From the NCBI RefSeq assembly GCF_041021955.1, contig NZ_CP158375.1, positions 744,001-808,000 of the forward strand: a stretch of DNA of 64,000 bases. Reading direction: 5' to 3'. The number at the start of each line of letters is the position of its first letter. Within the stretch, counting starts at the first letter, position 1. The position numbers and the translations under genes were made by a program. Origin of the DNA: Caulobacter sp. 73W. GTDB lineage: Bacteria > Pseudomonadota > Alphaproteobacteria > Caulobacterales > Caulobacteraceae. The notes under the pieces are model-generated. The model did no database searches, had not been told where the DNA came from, and saw nothing but the letters and a program-made list of their open reading frames with translations. Below, one piece after another: positions 37,009 through 46,321 of this stretch.

Positions 37009-37038
37009 CACGAACGGCGTTTTTGAGGCGCGTTCGTG
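37009..37038. terminator. hairpin after the cytochrome c maturation operon
   Basis: CACGAACGGCG / CGCGTTCGTG form a stem (one bulged base) directly after the ccmH stop (37049), in the 147-base gap before degP. Probably marks the operon end. The same gap must hold the degP promoter. Confidence 0.55.
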
Positions 37039-37048
37039 TCAGTCCGTT

Positions 37049-37501
37049 TCACTCTTTGTCCAGCAAAGCTTTCAGGCGGGTTTCTTCTTCGGCGCTAAGG
37101 CCCTCGGTCTTTTTCGGCCGACGGCGCAACAGCCCGAACAGCAACGCTCCGCCGGCCAGCACGATCCCAAAGGGCGCGAGCCAAAGCACCGCGTTTCCGG
37201 CGGAAAACGCCGGCTTCAGCAGCACGAACTCGCCATACCGCTCAACAAGGAAGCGTCGAATCTGGTCATCGCTGCGACCAGCGACGATCTCGCCCCGCAC
37301 CACGCGCCGCAGATCGACGGCCAGCTCGGCCTCCGAATCATCGATCGACTCGTTCTGGCAGACCAGGCAGCGCACCTCGCGAAACATGTCTCGGGCGCGG
37401 GCCTCCTGGGCCGGATCGGCCAGACGTTCGGACGGATCGGACGCCGCCGCCATGCACAGCACGGCGCCGATCACGGCCAACAGGCGCGCCGCCGTCCTCA
37501 T
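37049..37501 (-). CDS. ccmH: cytochrome c maturation protein CcmH (CycL)
   Basis: A 150-residue membrane-anchored thiol protein that reduces apocytochrome c for heme attachment. Signal peptide (LLAVIGAVLCMAAA), redox motif RCLVCQNESI (about 44-53) in a three-helix domain, then a C-terminal membrane helix (AVLWLAPFGIVLAGGALLFGLL). The start at ATG 37501 overlaps the ccmF stop by 4 bases. A short type CcmH without the TPR extension, as in alphaproteobacteria, where CcmI is separate. Confidence 0.95.
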   Translation of the reverse strand: MRTAARLLAVIGAVLCMAAASDPSERLADPAQEARARDMFREVRCLVCQNESIDDSEAELAVDLRRVVRGEIVAGRSDDQIRRFLVERYGEFVLLKPAFSAGNAVLWLAPFGIVLAGGALLFGLLRRRPKKTEGLSAEEETRLKALLDKE

Positions 37502-39471
37502 GCCTTGGCTCCCTTGGCCGGCGCGGCGAAGCGCAGACGCCGGTCCGACAGCGACACCAGCCCGCCCAGCGCCATCATCAGCGGACCGAGGAAGATCATC
37601 CGAACCCACGGATTGAAATAGGCCCGCACCAGCCAGGCCGGCTCGCCGTTCGCGCCCGACCGACGCTCGCCCATGACGATGTACAGGTCGTCGGCCCCGC
37701 GCAGGCACAGCGCCACCTCCGAGGTGGTCTGCCCGCCCGCCGGATAGAACCGGCGCTCCGGCTCGGCGGTGCAGATCGCCGCCCCGTCGCGGGTCACCCG
37801 CACGGTCCCGCGCTCGGCCAGATAGTTGGGGCCGTCGTGGACCCGCACGCCTTCCAACTGCAGCTCATAGGCGCCCAGGGTCAGCCGCCCGCCCTGGGTC
37901 AGGGCCTCGGCCGCCTCGACCTTCCACGTCGTCTCATAGACCGCGCCCAGCACGAACACGCCCAGACCCGCGTGGGCCAGGGTCGTGCCCCACGCCCCGC
38001 GCGGCAGGCCGGTCAGGCGGCGGCGCACCTCGGCCATCGGCGCCTTGAACAGCTTCACCCGCTCGGCGATCTCGGCCAGGGCCCCGGCGATCAGCCACGC
38101 GCCGATCCCCAGCCCGCCGCTGGCCAGCGCATGACGCGGACTGATCAGCACGATCGCCAGCAGCGCGCAGCCCACCGCGATCGCCGCCGCCAGGCCCAGG
38201 CGCTGCGCCACGCCCTTGGCGTCGCCGCGCTTCCACGACAGCAGCGGCCCGGCCGGCAGGATCACGAACGCCAGCACCAGCAGCGGCGTGAAGGTCAGGT
38301 TGAAATACGGCGGCCCCACCGACACCGTCTCCCCGCCCGTCGCCTCGCGGATCAGCGGATAGAGCGTGCCCAGCAGCACCGTCGCCGTCGCCGCCGACAG
38401 CAGGATGTTGTTCAGGACGATGGCGCTCTCGCGGCTCACCGGCGCGAAGGCCCCGCCCGGCGCCAGGGTCTGCGCCCGCCACGCGAACAGGATGAACCCC
38501 GCGCCCGCCGTCACGCCCAGGATGCTCAGCAGCATCACCCCCCGGGTCGGATCGACGGCGAAGGCGTGGACGCTGGTCAGCACGCCCGAGCGCACCAGGA
38601 ACGCGCCCAGCATGGAGAACACGAACGCCGCTAGGGCCAGGAACACCGTCCAGCCGGTCAGCGCCCCGCGCCGCTCCGTCACGATGGCCGAGTGCAGCAG
38701 CGCCGCCCCCACCAGCCACGGCATGAAGCTGGCGTTCTCCACCGGATCCCAGAACCACCAACCGCCCCAGCCCAGCTCGTAATAGGCCCAGAACGCGCCC
38801 AGCCCGATGCCCACCGTCAGCAGGCTCCACGCCGCCAGGGTCCAGGGCCGCACCCAGCGCGCCCAGGCCGCGTCCAGTTTGCCCTCGATCAGGGCCGCTG
38901 CCGCGAAGCTGAACACCACCGAGAAGCCGACATAGCCGAAATAGAGGAACGGCGGATGGAAGGCCAAGGCCGGGTCCTGCAGCAGCGGGTTCAGCGACCG
39001 CCCCTCCACCGGGGCCGGCAGGATCCGCGTGAACGGGTTCGAGGCGAACGCCGTGTAGGTCAGGAACAGCACGCCCAGCACGCCCTGCGCCGCCAGGGCG
39101 TAGGACCGCAGGCCCAGGCGCAGGCCGCGCCCGAACACCGCCACCGCCGCGCCGTACCCGGTCAGGGTCAGGCACCACAGCAGCATCGAGCCCTCGTGGC
39201 TGCCCCACGCCCCGGCCACCCGGTACAGCAGCGGCTTTTGGGTGTGCGAGTTGGCCGCCACGTTGGAGACCGAGAAGTCCGACGTCACGAACGCCCAGAT
39301 CAGGCAGCCGAAGGCGATCAGCAGCGCGAGGAACGCGGCCCCCGCCGCCCCCTCGCCCGCCCCGCTCAGCACCGGCAGGCGGCGCGCGCCGCCCACGGCG
39401 CACAGGCCGGCCTGAACCAGCGACAGGACCAGCGCCAGGACCAGGCAGAACGCGCCAAGTTCAGCAATCAT
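37498..39471 (-). CDS. ccmF: cytochrome c heme lyase subunit CcmF (CycK)
   Basis: A 657-residue inner-membrane protein with about fifteen helices. The WWD heme-handling motif is GWGGWWFWDPVENASFMPW, with flanking conserved His residues (LLHSAI, HEGSMLLW). With CcmH and CcmI it transfers heme from CcmE to apocytochrome c. It overlaps ccmE and ccmH by 4 bases each. No ccmG/dsbE gene lies in this operon, so that thioredoxin must be encoded elsewhere. Confidence 0.96.
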   Translation of the reverse strand: MIAELGAFCLVLALVLSLVQAGLCAVGGARRLPVLSGAGEGAAGAAFLALLIAFGCLIWAFVTSDFSVSNVAANSHTQKPLLYRVAGAWGSHEGSMLLWCLTLTGYGAAVAVFGRGLRLGLRSYALAAQGVLGVLFLTYTAFASNPFTRILPAPVEGRSLNPLLQDPALAFHPPFLYFGYVGFSVVFSFAAAALIEGKLDAAWARWVRPWTLAAWSLLTVGIGLGAFWAYYELGWGGWWFWDPVENASFMPWLVGAALLHSAIVTERRGALTGWTVFLALAAFVFSMLGAFLVRSGVLTSVHAFAVDPTRGVMLLSILGVTAGAGFILFAWRAQTLAPGGAFAPVSRESAIVLNNILLSAATATVLLGTLYPLIREATGGETVSVGPPYFNLTFTPLLVLAFVILPAGPLLSWKRGDAKGVAQRLGLAAAIAVGCALLAIVLISPRHALASGGLGIGAWLIAGALAEIAERVKLFKAPMAEVRRRLTGLPRGAWGTTLAHAGLGVFVLGAVYETTWKVEAAEALTQGGRLTLGAYELQLEGVRVHDGPNYLAERGTVRVTRDGAAICTAEPERRFYPAGGQTTSEVALCLRGADDLYIVMGERRSGANGEPAWLVRAYFNPWVRMIFLGPLMMALGGLVSLSDRRLRFAAPAKGAKA

Positions 39472-39971
39472 TCGGAGGGCTTTCCATAGGCCTTGGGGTC
39501 AGCCGGGGGAGCCCCGTCTCCTCGCCACTCGCCCTGTTCCTTGATGGCCTTGGCCACTTCGCGCGGCATGTAGCGCTCGTCGTGCTTGGCCAGGACCTGC
39601 TTGGCCACGAACACGCCCTGCTCGTCGAACGAGCCGGTGGCCACGATGCCCTGCCCCTCGCGGAACAGGTCGGGCAGGTCGCCCTGGTAGACCACCTTGG
39701 CGCTGGCCATCTGGTCGGCGACCGTGAACTCCACCCGGCCGTCCGGATGCTTGACGACGCTGCCGGCGGTGACCAGTCCGCCCAGCTGCACGGCGCGGCC
39801 GGCGGGCACGTTCGCCTCCTGCGCCTGCGCCGGGGTGTAAAACAGCGAGATGGAGTCGCGCAGGCCGTACAGTGACAGCCCGACCGCCAGGGCCAGGACC
39901 GGCGCCGCCGCCAGGACCACCATCAGACGCCGGCGCGCCGTGCGCGACTTCGGCCAGAAACTGAAACTCAT
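39468..39971 (-). CDS. ccmE: heme chaperone CcmE (CycJ)
   Basis: A 167-residue periplasmic heme chaperone with an N-terminal membrane anchor (RRLMVVLAAAPVLALAVGLSLY) and OB-fold. The covalent heme ligand is His130 in LAKHDERYMP, at the same position as His130 of E. coli CcmE, with the following Tyr. Overlaps ccmI and ccmF by 4 bases, indicating translational coupling. Confidence 0.96.
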   Translation of the reverse strand: MSFSFWPKSRTARRRLMVVLAAAPVLALAVGLSLYGLRDSISLFYTPAQAQEANVPAGRAVQLGGLVTAGSVVKHPDGRVEFTVADQMASAKVVYQGDLPDLFREGQGIVATGSFDEQGVFVAKQVLAKHDERYMPREVAKAIKEQGEWRGDGAPPADPKAYGKPSE

Positions 39972-41044
39972 CGCGGGACCTCCGCCGCCGCCGTCAGGGC
40001 TTCCAGCACCTGGGGCTGATCCTTGTATCGCGCTCGCGCCTGGGCCAGGGCCGCATCACGCTTGGCGTCGTCGCCCAGCACGGCGTAGGCCCGCACCAGC
40101 CGCACCCAGCCTTCGGGATCGTCGGGCTGTTCCTTCAGCCGCGCCGCCAGGCCGTCGACCATGCCCTGGATGTCGGCGGGGCCGACCTGCGGCTGCGCCT
40201 CCACCGGCTCCGGCGTCGGCAGGCGGCCGTCGCGCGCCACGGCGGCGATCTCGCCTTCCAGCACCGCGCGGCGCGGATCATCGGCCGGCACGTCGGGCAG
40301 CAGCGCGCGCCAGCGCGCCAGCCCCTGCGCCGCGTCACCCTTCAGGATGCTCGCCCGGCCCAGGTAATAGCGTGGGGTCAGCGCCTTGGGATCGCGTTTG
40401 ACCGCCTCGTCGAACGCCCGCACGGCGTCCTCGTTGATCTCGCCCCGCCCTTCCAGGACGAAGGCCTCGCCCAGGGACGTCCACAGGTCCTCGCGCTGCG
40501 GGGCGACATTGATCGCCCGGCGCAGGGCCGCCTGCGCCCCCGGCCCGTCGCCGATGGCCGCCTTCAGCATGGCCAGGTTGCGCAGGGGCTCGGGATCGGT
40601 CGGTCGTTCCTTGGCCGTCGCCTCCAGCACCGCGGCGATGGCGTCGGGCTCCAGCCCGCGCGGGTCGGACGACCGCCACTCGGCGATGCGCTTGGCATAG
40701 GGTTGGTCCGGCTGGTCCGGCGCGCCGACCACGGCATAGATCGCCACCGCCAGCAGCGGCGCGATTCCGGCCACGATCAGGGCCGTGCGGCGTCCGCCGT
40801 TCCCCTGCGCGCCCGCCGTCTCGTCCGCCGCGGTCAGCAGCCGGCGGGCCGCCTCGGTCCGCGCCGAACGCACCTCGCCCTCGGCAAGCAGGCCGCGCTC
40901 GGCCAGCTCGTCGATCTCCGCCAGCTGGCGTTTGTGCAGGGTCAGGGTCGCGTCGCTGGTCTGCGCCGGGCGCGCCGCGCCCCGCAACACCAGGGCGGCG
41001 GCGAGAGCCGAAACGGCGGCGGCTGCGATCCAGAACGCGATCAT
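39968..41044 (-). CDS. ccmI: cytochrome c biogenesis protein CcmI (CycH)
   Basis: A 358-residue apocytochrome c chaperone. The N-terminus has two membrane helices around a cytoplasmic helical loop (QLAEIDELAERGLLAEGEV). The periplasmic part carries TPR repeats (for example GPGAQAALRRAINVAPQRED and DAVRAFDEAVKRDPKALTP). First gene of the ccmI-E-F-H operon. The stretch upstream is a family A repeat, so the promoter must lie in the first few dozen bases. Confidence 0.93.
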   Translation of the reverse strand: MIAFWIAAAAVSALAAALVLRGAARPAQTSDATLTLHKRQLAEIDELAERGLLAEGEVRSARTEAARRLLTAADETAGAQGNGGRRTALIVAGIAPLLAVAIYAVVGAPDQPDQPYAKRIAEWRSSDPRGLEPDAIAAVLEATAKERPTDPEPLRNLAMLKAAIGDGPGAQAALRRAINVAPQREDLWTSLGEAFVLEGRGEINEDAVRAFDEAVKRDPKALTPRYYLGRASILKGDAAQGLARWRALLPDVPADDPRRAVLEGEIAAVARDGRLPTPEPVEAQPQVGPADIQGMVDGLAARLKEQPDDPEGWVRLVRAYAVLGDDAKRDAALAQARARYKDQPQVLEALTAAAEVPR

Positions 41045-41118
41045 GCCCGCCTGTTATCGAAAAAGGCGCCCGGAAGCGAGCGCCCTGACGCCGCGTGCTT
41101 TGACCTGGGTCAATCAAC

Positions 41119-41250
41119 TATCCCCTCTCCCCACCCGTGGGGAGAGGGTAAGGGTGAGGGGCTTGGGCGGATCAGCCTGCAAAGCCTCGCCTGTCGAAGC
41201 TCAGCAGCCCCCTCACCCAACCCTCTCCCCCGCAAGCGGGGGCGAGGGGA
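41119..41250. repeat. intergenic palindromic repeat, family A
   Basis: Left arm CCCCTCTCCCCACCCGTGGG with GGAGAGGGTAAGGGTGAGGG; right arm CCCTCACCCAACCCTCTCCC with CCGCAAGCGGGGGCGAGGGG. It sits immediately after the stop of the next gene (41253). Confidence 0.8.
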
Positions 41251-41252
41251 TT

Positions 41253-42590
41253 TTAAGCCGCCGCCAGTCTCCGCCGGACGATCTGCGCGGTCTTCTCGTC
41301 CCGCGTGTAGGCGATGAAGTCCGCCGCGATCTCCAGGTACTTCCGCGCCCGCTCGCGGTCGTCCACCTCGTTGTCGCGCATCACCGCGATCAGGTAGTCG
41401 ATATAGTGGTCCAGCCGCTGGTTGGCCTTCTCGATCATGCGGTTGCGCGCGCCGGAAAAGCCGCCGTTGGCCGCCGCGCTGCGCACCTCGTCGGCGAAGG
41501 CCAGCAACGCCTCCGCCCGCAGCACCAGGCGCGGGCTCGGATCGTCCGTCAGCCTCGGCGCCCCGCGATTGGCTCCGCCGCGCAGGCGCGAATTCTCGAT
41601 CGGCAGGGCGGTGTTCACCGCCTCGCCCGCCCCGCCCATGATCCGCTCGACGCATTGCGCCAGGCTCTCGCGCAGGCGGCCCAGCCGTCCGCCCCACGGT
41701 CCCACGCGCGTCGTCTCGATCGCGCCCTCGAACTCGAACACCTGTAGCAGGGCGCGCTGCACCATCTGGCCGGCCTTGCGGCCCTCCGCCACGCCCTCGT
41801 CCGCCTGGAACCTGCGCACGAAGTTCACGCACTGCTCGATGTCGTCCAGGGTCCGCTCGCCGAAGGTGCCCAGCTCGGACTCGCTCAGATAGGTCTCGTG
41901 CGGCCGGTCCATGACCGCCGAGATCACCCGCAGGATCAGCCACGGCTCCGGCAGCGGCGCGGCCAGCATCTCGAAGAACCGCGGCCCCGCGTCCGGCGCC
42001 ACCTCCAGGGTGTCGCGATAGGCCAGGCGGACCGAAACCGTCCGCTCCATGGTCATGCGGCTGACCCACTCGCTCAGCCGCGCCAGCGCCCCGCGCGTCA
42101 TCGGCGACAGGTCCAGGCACGCGGTCAGGGCGTCGGTCCCGCCCCCCTTGGGAAAGCTGTCGCACAGCTCCGCCGCCGCCTTGAAATCCGGTTGGGTGCG
42201 TTCGCGCAGCCCCTTGGCCGCCAGGGCGCACAGGTCGTTCAGCACCTGCGGGCTGTCCATCTCCGCGTCCCACGGGCCGCAATGGGCCGCGGCGTCGCGG
42301 ATCAGTTCGGGGTTCTGCGCCTTCAGCCCGCGCCACATCATGCCCAGGGCGCGCGGCGGGAACGACAGCTTGCTGCTGGACGACCCGAACAGGGCCTTCA
42401 CCGGCGCGAACACCGCGTTGCGCACGAAGCGGTCGGCGGCCTCGGTCTCGACCAGCTCGCGGACCGCCGCCAGGGCGCCCGTGCCGCCCTCGGCCGACAG
42501 CGCCATCTCCAGGCTGCGGATCGCCGAGTCCGGAGCCGTCTCCACGATCGTCCGAACGATCTTCAACTTGTTCGGAGGAAGCGCGGCCAT
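41253..42590 (-). CDS. conserved helical protein of unknown function
   Basis: A 445-residue soluble protein, almost entirely helical by composition, without a signal peptide, membrane helices or catalytic motif I recognise. It begins MAALPPNKLKIVRTIVETAP and has basic and acidic helices throughout, such as ENSRLRGGANRGAPR and RDNEVDDRERARKYLEIA. The sequence is full length and uninterrupted with the same codon bias as its neighbours, so it is clearly maintained. It lies alone between ccmI and a two-component system. Confidence 0.75.
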   Translation of the reverse strand: MAALPPNKLKIVRTIVETAPDSAIRSLEMALSAEGGTGALAAVRELVETEAADRFVRNAVFAPVKALFGSSSSKLSFPPRALGMMWRGLKAQNPELIRDAAAHCGPWDAEMDSPQVLNDLCALAAKGLRERTQPDFKAAAELCDSFPKGGGTDALTACLDLSPMTRGALARLSEWVSRMTMERTVSVRLAYRDTLEVAPDAGPRFFEMLAAPLPEPWLILRVISAVMDRPHETYLSESELGTFGERTLDDIEQCVNFVRRFQADEGVAEGRKAGQMVQRALLQVFEFEGAIETTRVGPWGGRLGRLRESLAQCVERIMGGAGEAVNTALPIENSRLRGGANRGAPRLTDDPSPRLVLRAEALLAFADEVRSAAANGGFSGARNRMIEKANQRLDHYIDYLIAVMRDNEVDDRERARKYLEIAADFIAYTRDEKTAQIVRRRLAAA

Positions 42591-42736
42591 CGCTCTCGGT
42601 TCTGCTGTCCTGACCCGGTCAGAAAGCGGCTAATGCCCTGAGTTTAGGGCCAAATCTAAGAATGCGGGCAACGAGGTTAAGAACGTGACAACGACGTTCT
42701 GCGGCCATTGCGCGCGCCATTAAGCGCAAATTGCTC

Positions 42737-44128
42737 TCAGCTCTCCGCCATCGGCAATGTGAGCACAACCCTAAGCCCGCCAAGGGGGGCGTCGTCCAGC
42801 CGGACCTCGCCGCCATAGGCTCGCGCCAGCTCGTCGACGATGGACAGCCCCAGGCCCGAGCCCGGCGCGGTCTCGTCAAGCCGCGTTCCGCGCTTCAGGA
42901 CCTCGTCGCGGCGCTCCGCCGGCAGGCCCGGCCCGTCGTCGTCCACCGTCAGGGTGAAGCGGTTGGGCGCCACGGCTTCCGCCACGGCCTTCACCCGACG
43001 CGTGCTCCACTTGCCGGCGTTCTCGACCACGTTGCCGGCCAGCTCCAGGAAGTCCTGCTTCTCGCCCTGGAAGCACAGGTCGTCCGGGCAGCGCCAGTCG
43101 ATCTCCAGACCCTTGTCCTGGAAGATCCGCTCCAGCGCCACGGCCAGGTCGTCCAGCACCGGCGCGACCTCCGTCCGTTCGCCGCTCGTCTGCGACCGCG
43201 CCGCCGCCCGCGCCCGGCGCAGGTGGTGGTCCACATGCCCGCGCATGGCCTCGGCCTGCCGCGACACCACATCGGCCAGCGGACCGGGCCGCGCCTGAGC
43301 CTCGGCCAGCATCACAGACAGCGGGGTCTTCAGGGCGTGGGCTAGGTTGCCCACGTGGGTCCGCTGCCGCTCCACCACTTCCTGGTTATGGCTCAGCAGG
43401 CCGTTCAGCTCGTCGGCCAGCGGCTCCAGCTCCACCGGATAACGCCGGGCCAGCCGCTCGGCCTTGCCCTTGCGCACCTCCGCCACCTCCCGCCGCAGCG
43501 AGAACAGCGGCGCCAGACCCACCTGCACCTGCACCAGCACCGCCGCCACCAGGCCCATGCCCAGCAGGGCCACGGCGATGGACGCGGTCACCGCGAACCG
43601 CCGCGTGTCCCGCTCGACCGGGCTGCGGTCCTCAGCGGCCATGAACACCACCGGCTTGGTCCGCCCCGGAAGCATGGATTCCAGCGCCGCCCCGCGCAGG
43701 GGCTGCTCCAGCGGGCCCATGGTGTCGAAATAGACCGCCTTGCCCCGCTGCTCGTGCATCTTCTTCAGGGTGTCGGCGTCGATCGTCAGCTCGGCGTCGA
43801 ACAGCGACCGCGAATAGGTCAGGACCCGCAGTTTCCCTTGCCCGTTCGGCTCGGCGATCTGCCAGTAGCGCCCCGAATAGACCCGCAACGCCTTGGCGTC
43901 GGTCAGGGGCGGCGCCGCCACCGTGCCGCTGTAATCCACCGACGAGCCGGCATAGAGATTGTCGATCAGCTCGGACAGGTTGGTGTCCACGCGCGCGATC
44001 GCCGCCTGGCGGAAGAACGCCCCCAGCCCGAGGCTCGCCACCACCAGCGTCGCCAGGCTCCATCCCGCCGCCAGCAGGACCAGCCGGCGGACGAGGGACG
44101 GCCGCGCCAGGGCTTCCAGAAGTCTCAA
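42737..44128 (-). CDS. sensor histidine kinase (PhoQ-like)
   Basis: A 463-residue kinase starting at TTG 44128, with GAGG 6 bases upstream at the end of the regulator gene. Two membrane helices (about 12-40 and 165-190) enclose a sensor region. His264 lies in NLAHALKTPLSVML, a form of the phosphoacceptor box seen in PhoQ-like kinases. The ATPase part has NVVENAGKWS, DDDGPGLP and GSGLGLSIV. Paired with the regulator one base upstream and, beyond that, a PepSY protein. Confidence 0.92.
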   Translation of the reverse strand: MRLLEALARPSLVRRLVLLAAGWSLATLVVASLGLGAFFRQAAIARVDTNLSELIDNLYAGSSVDYSGTVAAPPLTDAKALRVYSGRYWQIAEPNGQGKLRVLTYSRSLFDAELTIDADTLKKMHEQRGKAVYFDTMGPLEQPLRGAALESMLPGRTKPVVFMAAEDRSPVERDTRRFAVTASIAVALLGMGLVAAVLVQVQVGLAPLFSLRREVAEVRKGKAERLARRYPVELEPLADELNGLLSHNQEVVERQRTHVGNLAHALKTPLSVMLAEAQARPGPLADVVSRQAEAMRGHVDHHLRRARAAARSQTSGERTEVAPVLDDLAVALERIFQDKGLEIDWRCPDDLCFQGEKQDFLELAGNVVENAGKWSTRRVKAVAEAVAPNRFTLTVDDDGPGLPAERRDEVLKRGTRLDETAPGSGLGLSIVDELARAYGGEVRLDDAPLGGLRVVLTLPMAES

Positions 44129-44129
44129 G

Positions 44130-44801
44130 TCAGGCCTCGCCCTCCAGCGGCGCCAGGCGATAGCCCAGGCCCCGGACGGTCTCGATGCGCTCGGCGCCCA
44201 CCTTCTTGCGCAGGCGGCCGATGAACACCTCGATGGTGTTGCTGTCGCGGTCGAAGTCCTGATCGTACAGGTGCTCGACCAGCTCCGTGCGGCTGATCAC
44301 CCGGCCCTGGTGCATCATCATGTAGTGCAGCAGCCGGTACTCCAGCGACGTCAGCCGCAGCGGCTCGCCGTTGACGCTGGCCCGCGCCGCGCGCGGATCC
44401 AGGCGCAGCCCGCCGCACGACAGGCTCGGCGCCGCATGCCCCGCCGACCGCCGCAGCAGCGCCCGCAGGCGCGCCAGCAGCTCTTCGGTGTGGAACGGCT
44501 TGGTCAGATAGTCGTCGGCCCCGGCGTCGAAGCCCGAGACCTTCTCGCTCCAGGCGCCGCGCGCGGTCAGGATCAGCACCGGGGTCGCCACGTTCTGGCG
44601 GCGCCAGCGCTCCAGCACCGACACCCCGTCGATCTTGGGCAGGCCCAGGTCCAGGATCACCGCGTCATAGGGCTCGTTCTCGCCGAGATACTGCGCCTCC
44701 TCGCCGTCCGCGGCGTGATCCACCGCATAGCCGGCGTCGCCCAGGGCCGCCTTCAGCTGCCGCGACAGATCCGGATCGTCCTCGACCAGCAGGATGCGCA
44801 T
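44130..44801 (-). CDS. OmpR/PhoP-family response regulator
   Basis: A 223-residue regulator with receiver Asp51 (VILDLGLPKIDG), Lys in LTKPFHTEEL, and a winged-helix DNA-binding domain (SRTELVEHLYDQDFDRDSNT). The stop is one base from the kinase start, so the two are translated together. A PepSY protein gene lies 20 bases upstream in the same direction; such trios often respond to cations or envelope signals. Confidence 0.94.
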   Translation of the reverse strand: MRILLVEDDPDLSRQLKAALGDAGYAVDHAADGEEAQYLGENEPYDAVILDLGLPKIDGVSVLERWRRQNVATPVLILTARGAWSEKVSGFDAGADDYLTKPFHTEELLARLRALLRRSAGHAAPSLSCGGLRLDPRAARASVNGEPLRLTSLEYRLLHYMMMHQGRVISRTELVEHLYDQDFDRDSNTIEVFIGRLRKKVGAERIETVRGLGYRLAPLEGEA

Positions 44802-44821
44802 GTGATCTCCCTAATCCGAAC

Positions 44822-45139
44822 TCAATTCCCGCTGACGATCTGGCCCGAGGTGGCGTCGACGATGAAGTCGATCCGCCGCCCGTCGGCCGCCGCCCAGCGC
44901 ACGCGGTAGTATTGCCCCTCGAGGCCCGCATCGAGCGGACGGCCCGGGACGCGGCGGCTGATCGACTGGATCACCCGCTCCAACGGCACCAGCCGGCCCT
45001 CGCGCGCGCCAGAGCGCGCCTCGTCCTGCCGCGGACGCCAGTCGGCGCCCAGGCTGTCCTGGCGAGGCTGCGCGTGCGCCGCGACCGGAACGGTCACGGC
45101 AACAAGAGCGGCTGCGAATATGGCGGCGAAACGCGTCAT
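44822..45139 (-). CDS. PepSY-domain secreted protein
   Basis: A 105-residue protein with a signal peptide (FAAIFAAALVAVTVPVAAHA) and a C-terminal PepSY-type domain (LVPLERVIQSISRRVPGRPL ... VRWAAADGRRIDFIVDATSG). PepSY proteins often inhibit proteases or modulate neighbouring sensor kinases. ATG 45139 is used; ATG 45154 would add five residues. It is the first gene of a PepSY-regulator-kinase operon. Confidence 0.82.
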   Translation of the reverse strand: MTRFAAIFAAALVAVTVPVAAHAQPRQDSLGADWRPRQDEARSGAREGRLVPLERVIQSISRRVPGRPLDAGLEGQYYRVRWAAADGRRIDFIVDATSGQIVSGN

Positions 45140-45240
45140 GACCCCCTTGTGCATGGTCGCGGCTGAATAGCCCCTGAACGGAAAGCTTTATGGAGCGACA
45201 GGTTCACACTGTCACGTTTCCGGCCTGTTTCAGCCGGCCC

Positions 45241-46176
45241 CTATTTCCGCTTCGGCGTGTACGGCCGGTCCTTGCGCCAGGCCTCGGCCAGCTTCGTCAG
45301 CTCCGGGTCCACCGTCTCGGGCAGGGTCACCACCAGCCGCGCCAGCAGGTCGCCCCGCGCGCCCTTGGCGTCCGCCAGGCCCCGGCCCTTCAGCCGCAGG
45401 GTCGCGCCGCTGTTGCTGCCCTTGGGCACGTTCAGGTTCACCGGGCCGTCGGGCGTCGGCGCCTCGACCTTGCCGCCCAGCACCGCGTCGGGGACCGAAA
45501 TGGGCAGGTCCATGACCAGCGCCCCGTTCTCCACGCGATAGAGCTTGTGCGGCCGCACCGCCAGTTCGATCAGGGCGTCGCCCGCCCCGCCGCGTCCCGC
45601 CTGCCCCTGCCCTTTCAGGCGAAGGACCTGGCCCTCCTGGGCGCCAGCCGGAATGGTCACATCCAGGGTTCGTCCGTCGGAGAAGGCCACGCGCTTCTTG
45701 CCGCCCCGGATCGCCTCTTCCAGGTCGATGTCCAGCCGGGCGCGCACGTCCGCGCCCTTGGCCGGCTGGCCGCCGCCGAAACCGCCAAAGCCGCCGCCAC
45801 GACGGGCGTTCGGCCCGCCGCCGCGCCCGAACATCTCGCCCAGGATGTCGTTCAGATCGACGCCCTCGAACTCGGCCTCGCCGCCGCGCGGTCCGCCGCG
45901 CTGGCCCCACGGCCCGCGCCCGCCGCCGAACCCGGCCCCGCCAAAGGTCTCGCGGCCGTCGGCGTCGATCTGGCCAGCGTCGAATTTCTTGCGCTTGGTC
46001 TCGTCGCCGACGATGTCGAACGCCGCCGACAGGCGCTTGAAGCGCTCCTCGGCGGCCTTGTCGCCGGGGTTCTGGTCCGGGTGGTTCGCCTTGGCCAGCT
46101 TGCGGAACGCCTTGCGGATTTCATCCGCGCTCGCGGTGCGCGAGACGCCCAGCTCGGTGTACGGATCGTTGGCCAA
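45241..46176 (-). CDS. DnaJ-family co-chaperone (CbpA type, no zinc finger)
   Basis: A 311-residue Hsp70 co-chaperone. J domain 1-70 with the HPD motif (KANHPDQNPGDKA), a long Gly/Arg/Phe linker (about 78-140) and the two-part C-terminal substrate domain (LEEAIRGGKKRV, LDVTIPAGAQEGQVLRLKG, PKGSNSGATLRLKGRG). No CxxCxGxG zinc repeats, so it is CbpA/DjlB-like, not DnaJ itself. Monocistronic. Confidence 0.93.
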   Translation of the reverse strand: MANDPYTELGVSRTASADEIRKAFRKLAKANHPDQNPGDKAAEERFKRLSAAFDIVGDETKRKKFDAGQIDADGRETFGGAGFGGGRGPWGQRGGPRGGEAEFEGVDLNDILGEMFGRGGGPNARRGGGFGGFGGGQPAKGADVRARLDIDLEEAIRGGKKRVAFSDGRTLDVTIPAGAQEGQVLRLKGQGQAGRGGAGDALIELAVRPHKLYRVENGALVMDLPISVPDAVLGGKVEAPTPDGPVNLNVPKGSNSGATLRLKGRGLADAKGARGDLLARLVVTLPETVDPELTKLAEAWRKDRPYTPKRK

Positions 46177-46321
46177 CTACAGGTCCCCGTGTGACTTACG
46201 GCCCTCAGTTACGCCATTCGCCGCTGGGTTCAAGCACTGTCCCTAGCTTAAGGACGTTCGAACACCCATCTGCGCGCCTCGGCCCCAAGCTGGGCCGCTT
46301 CTCAAGCTTTTCGGAGTCTCC

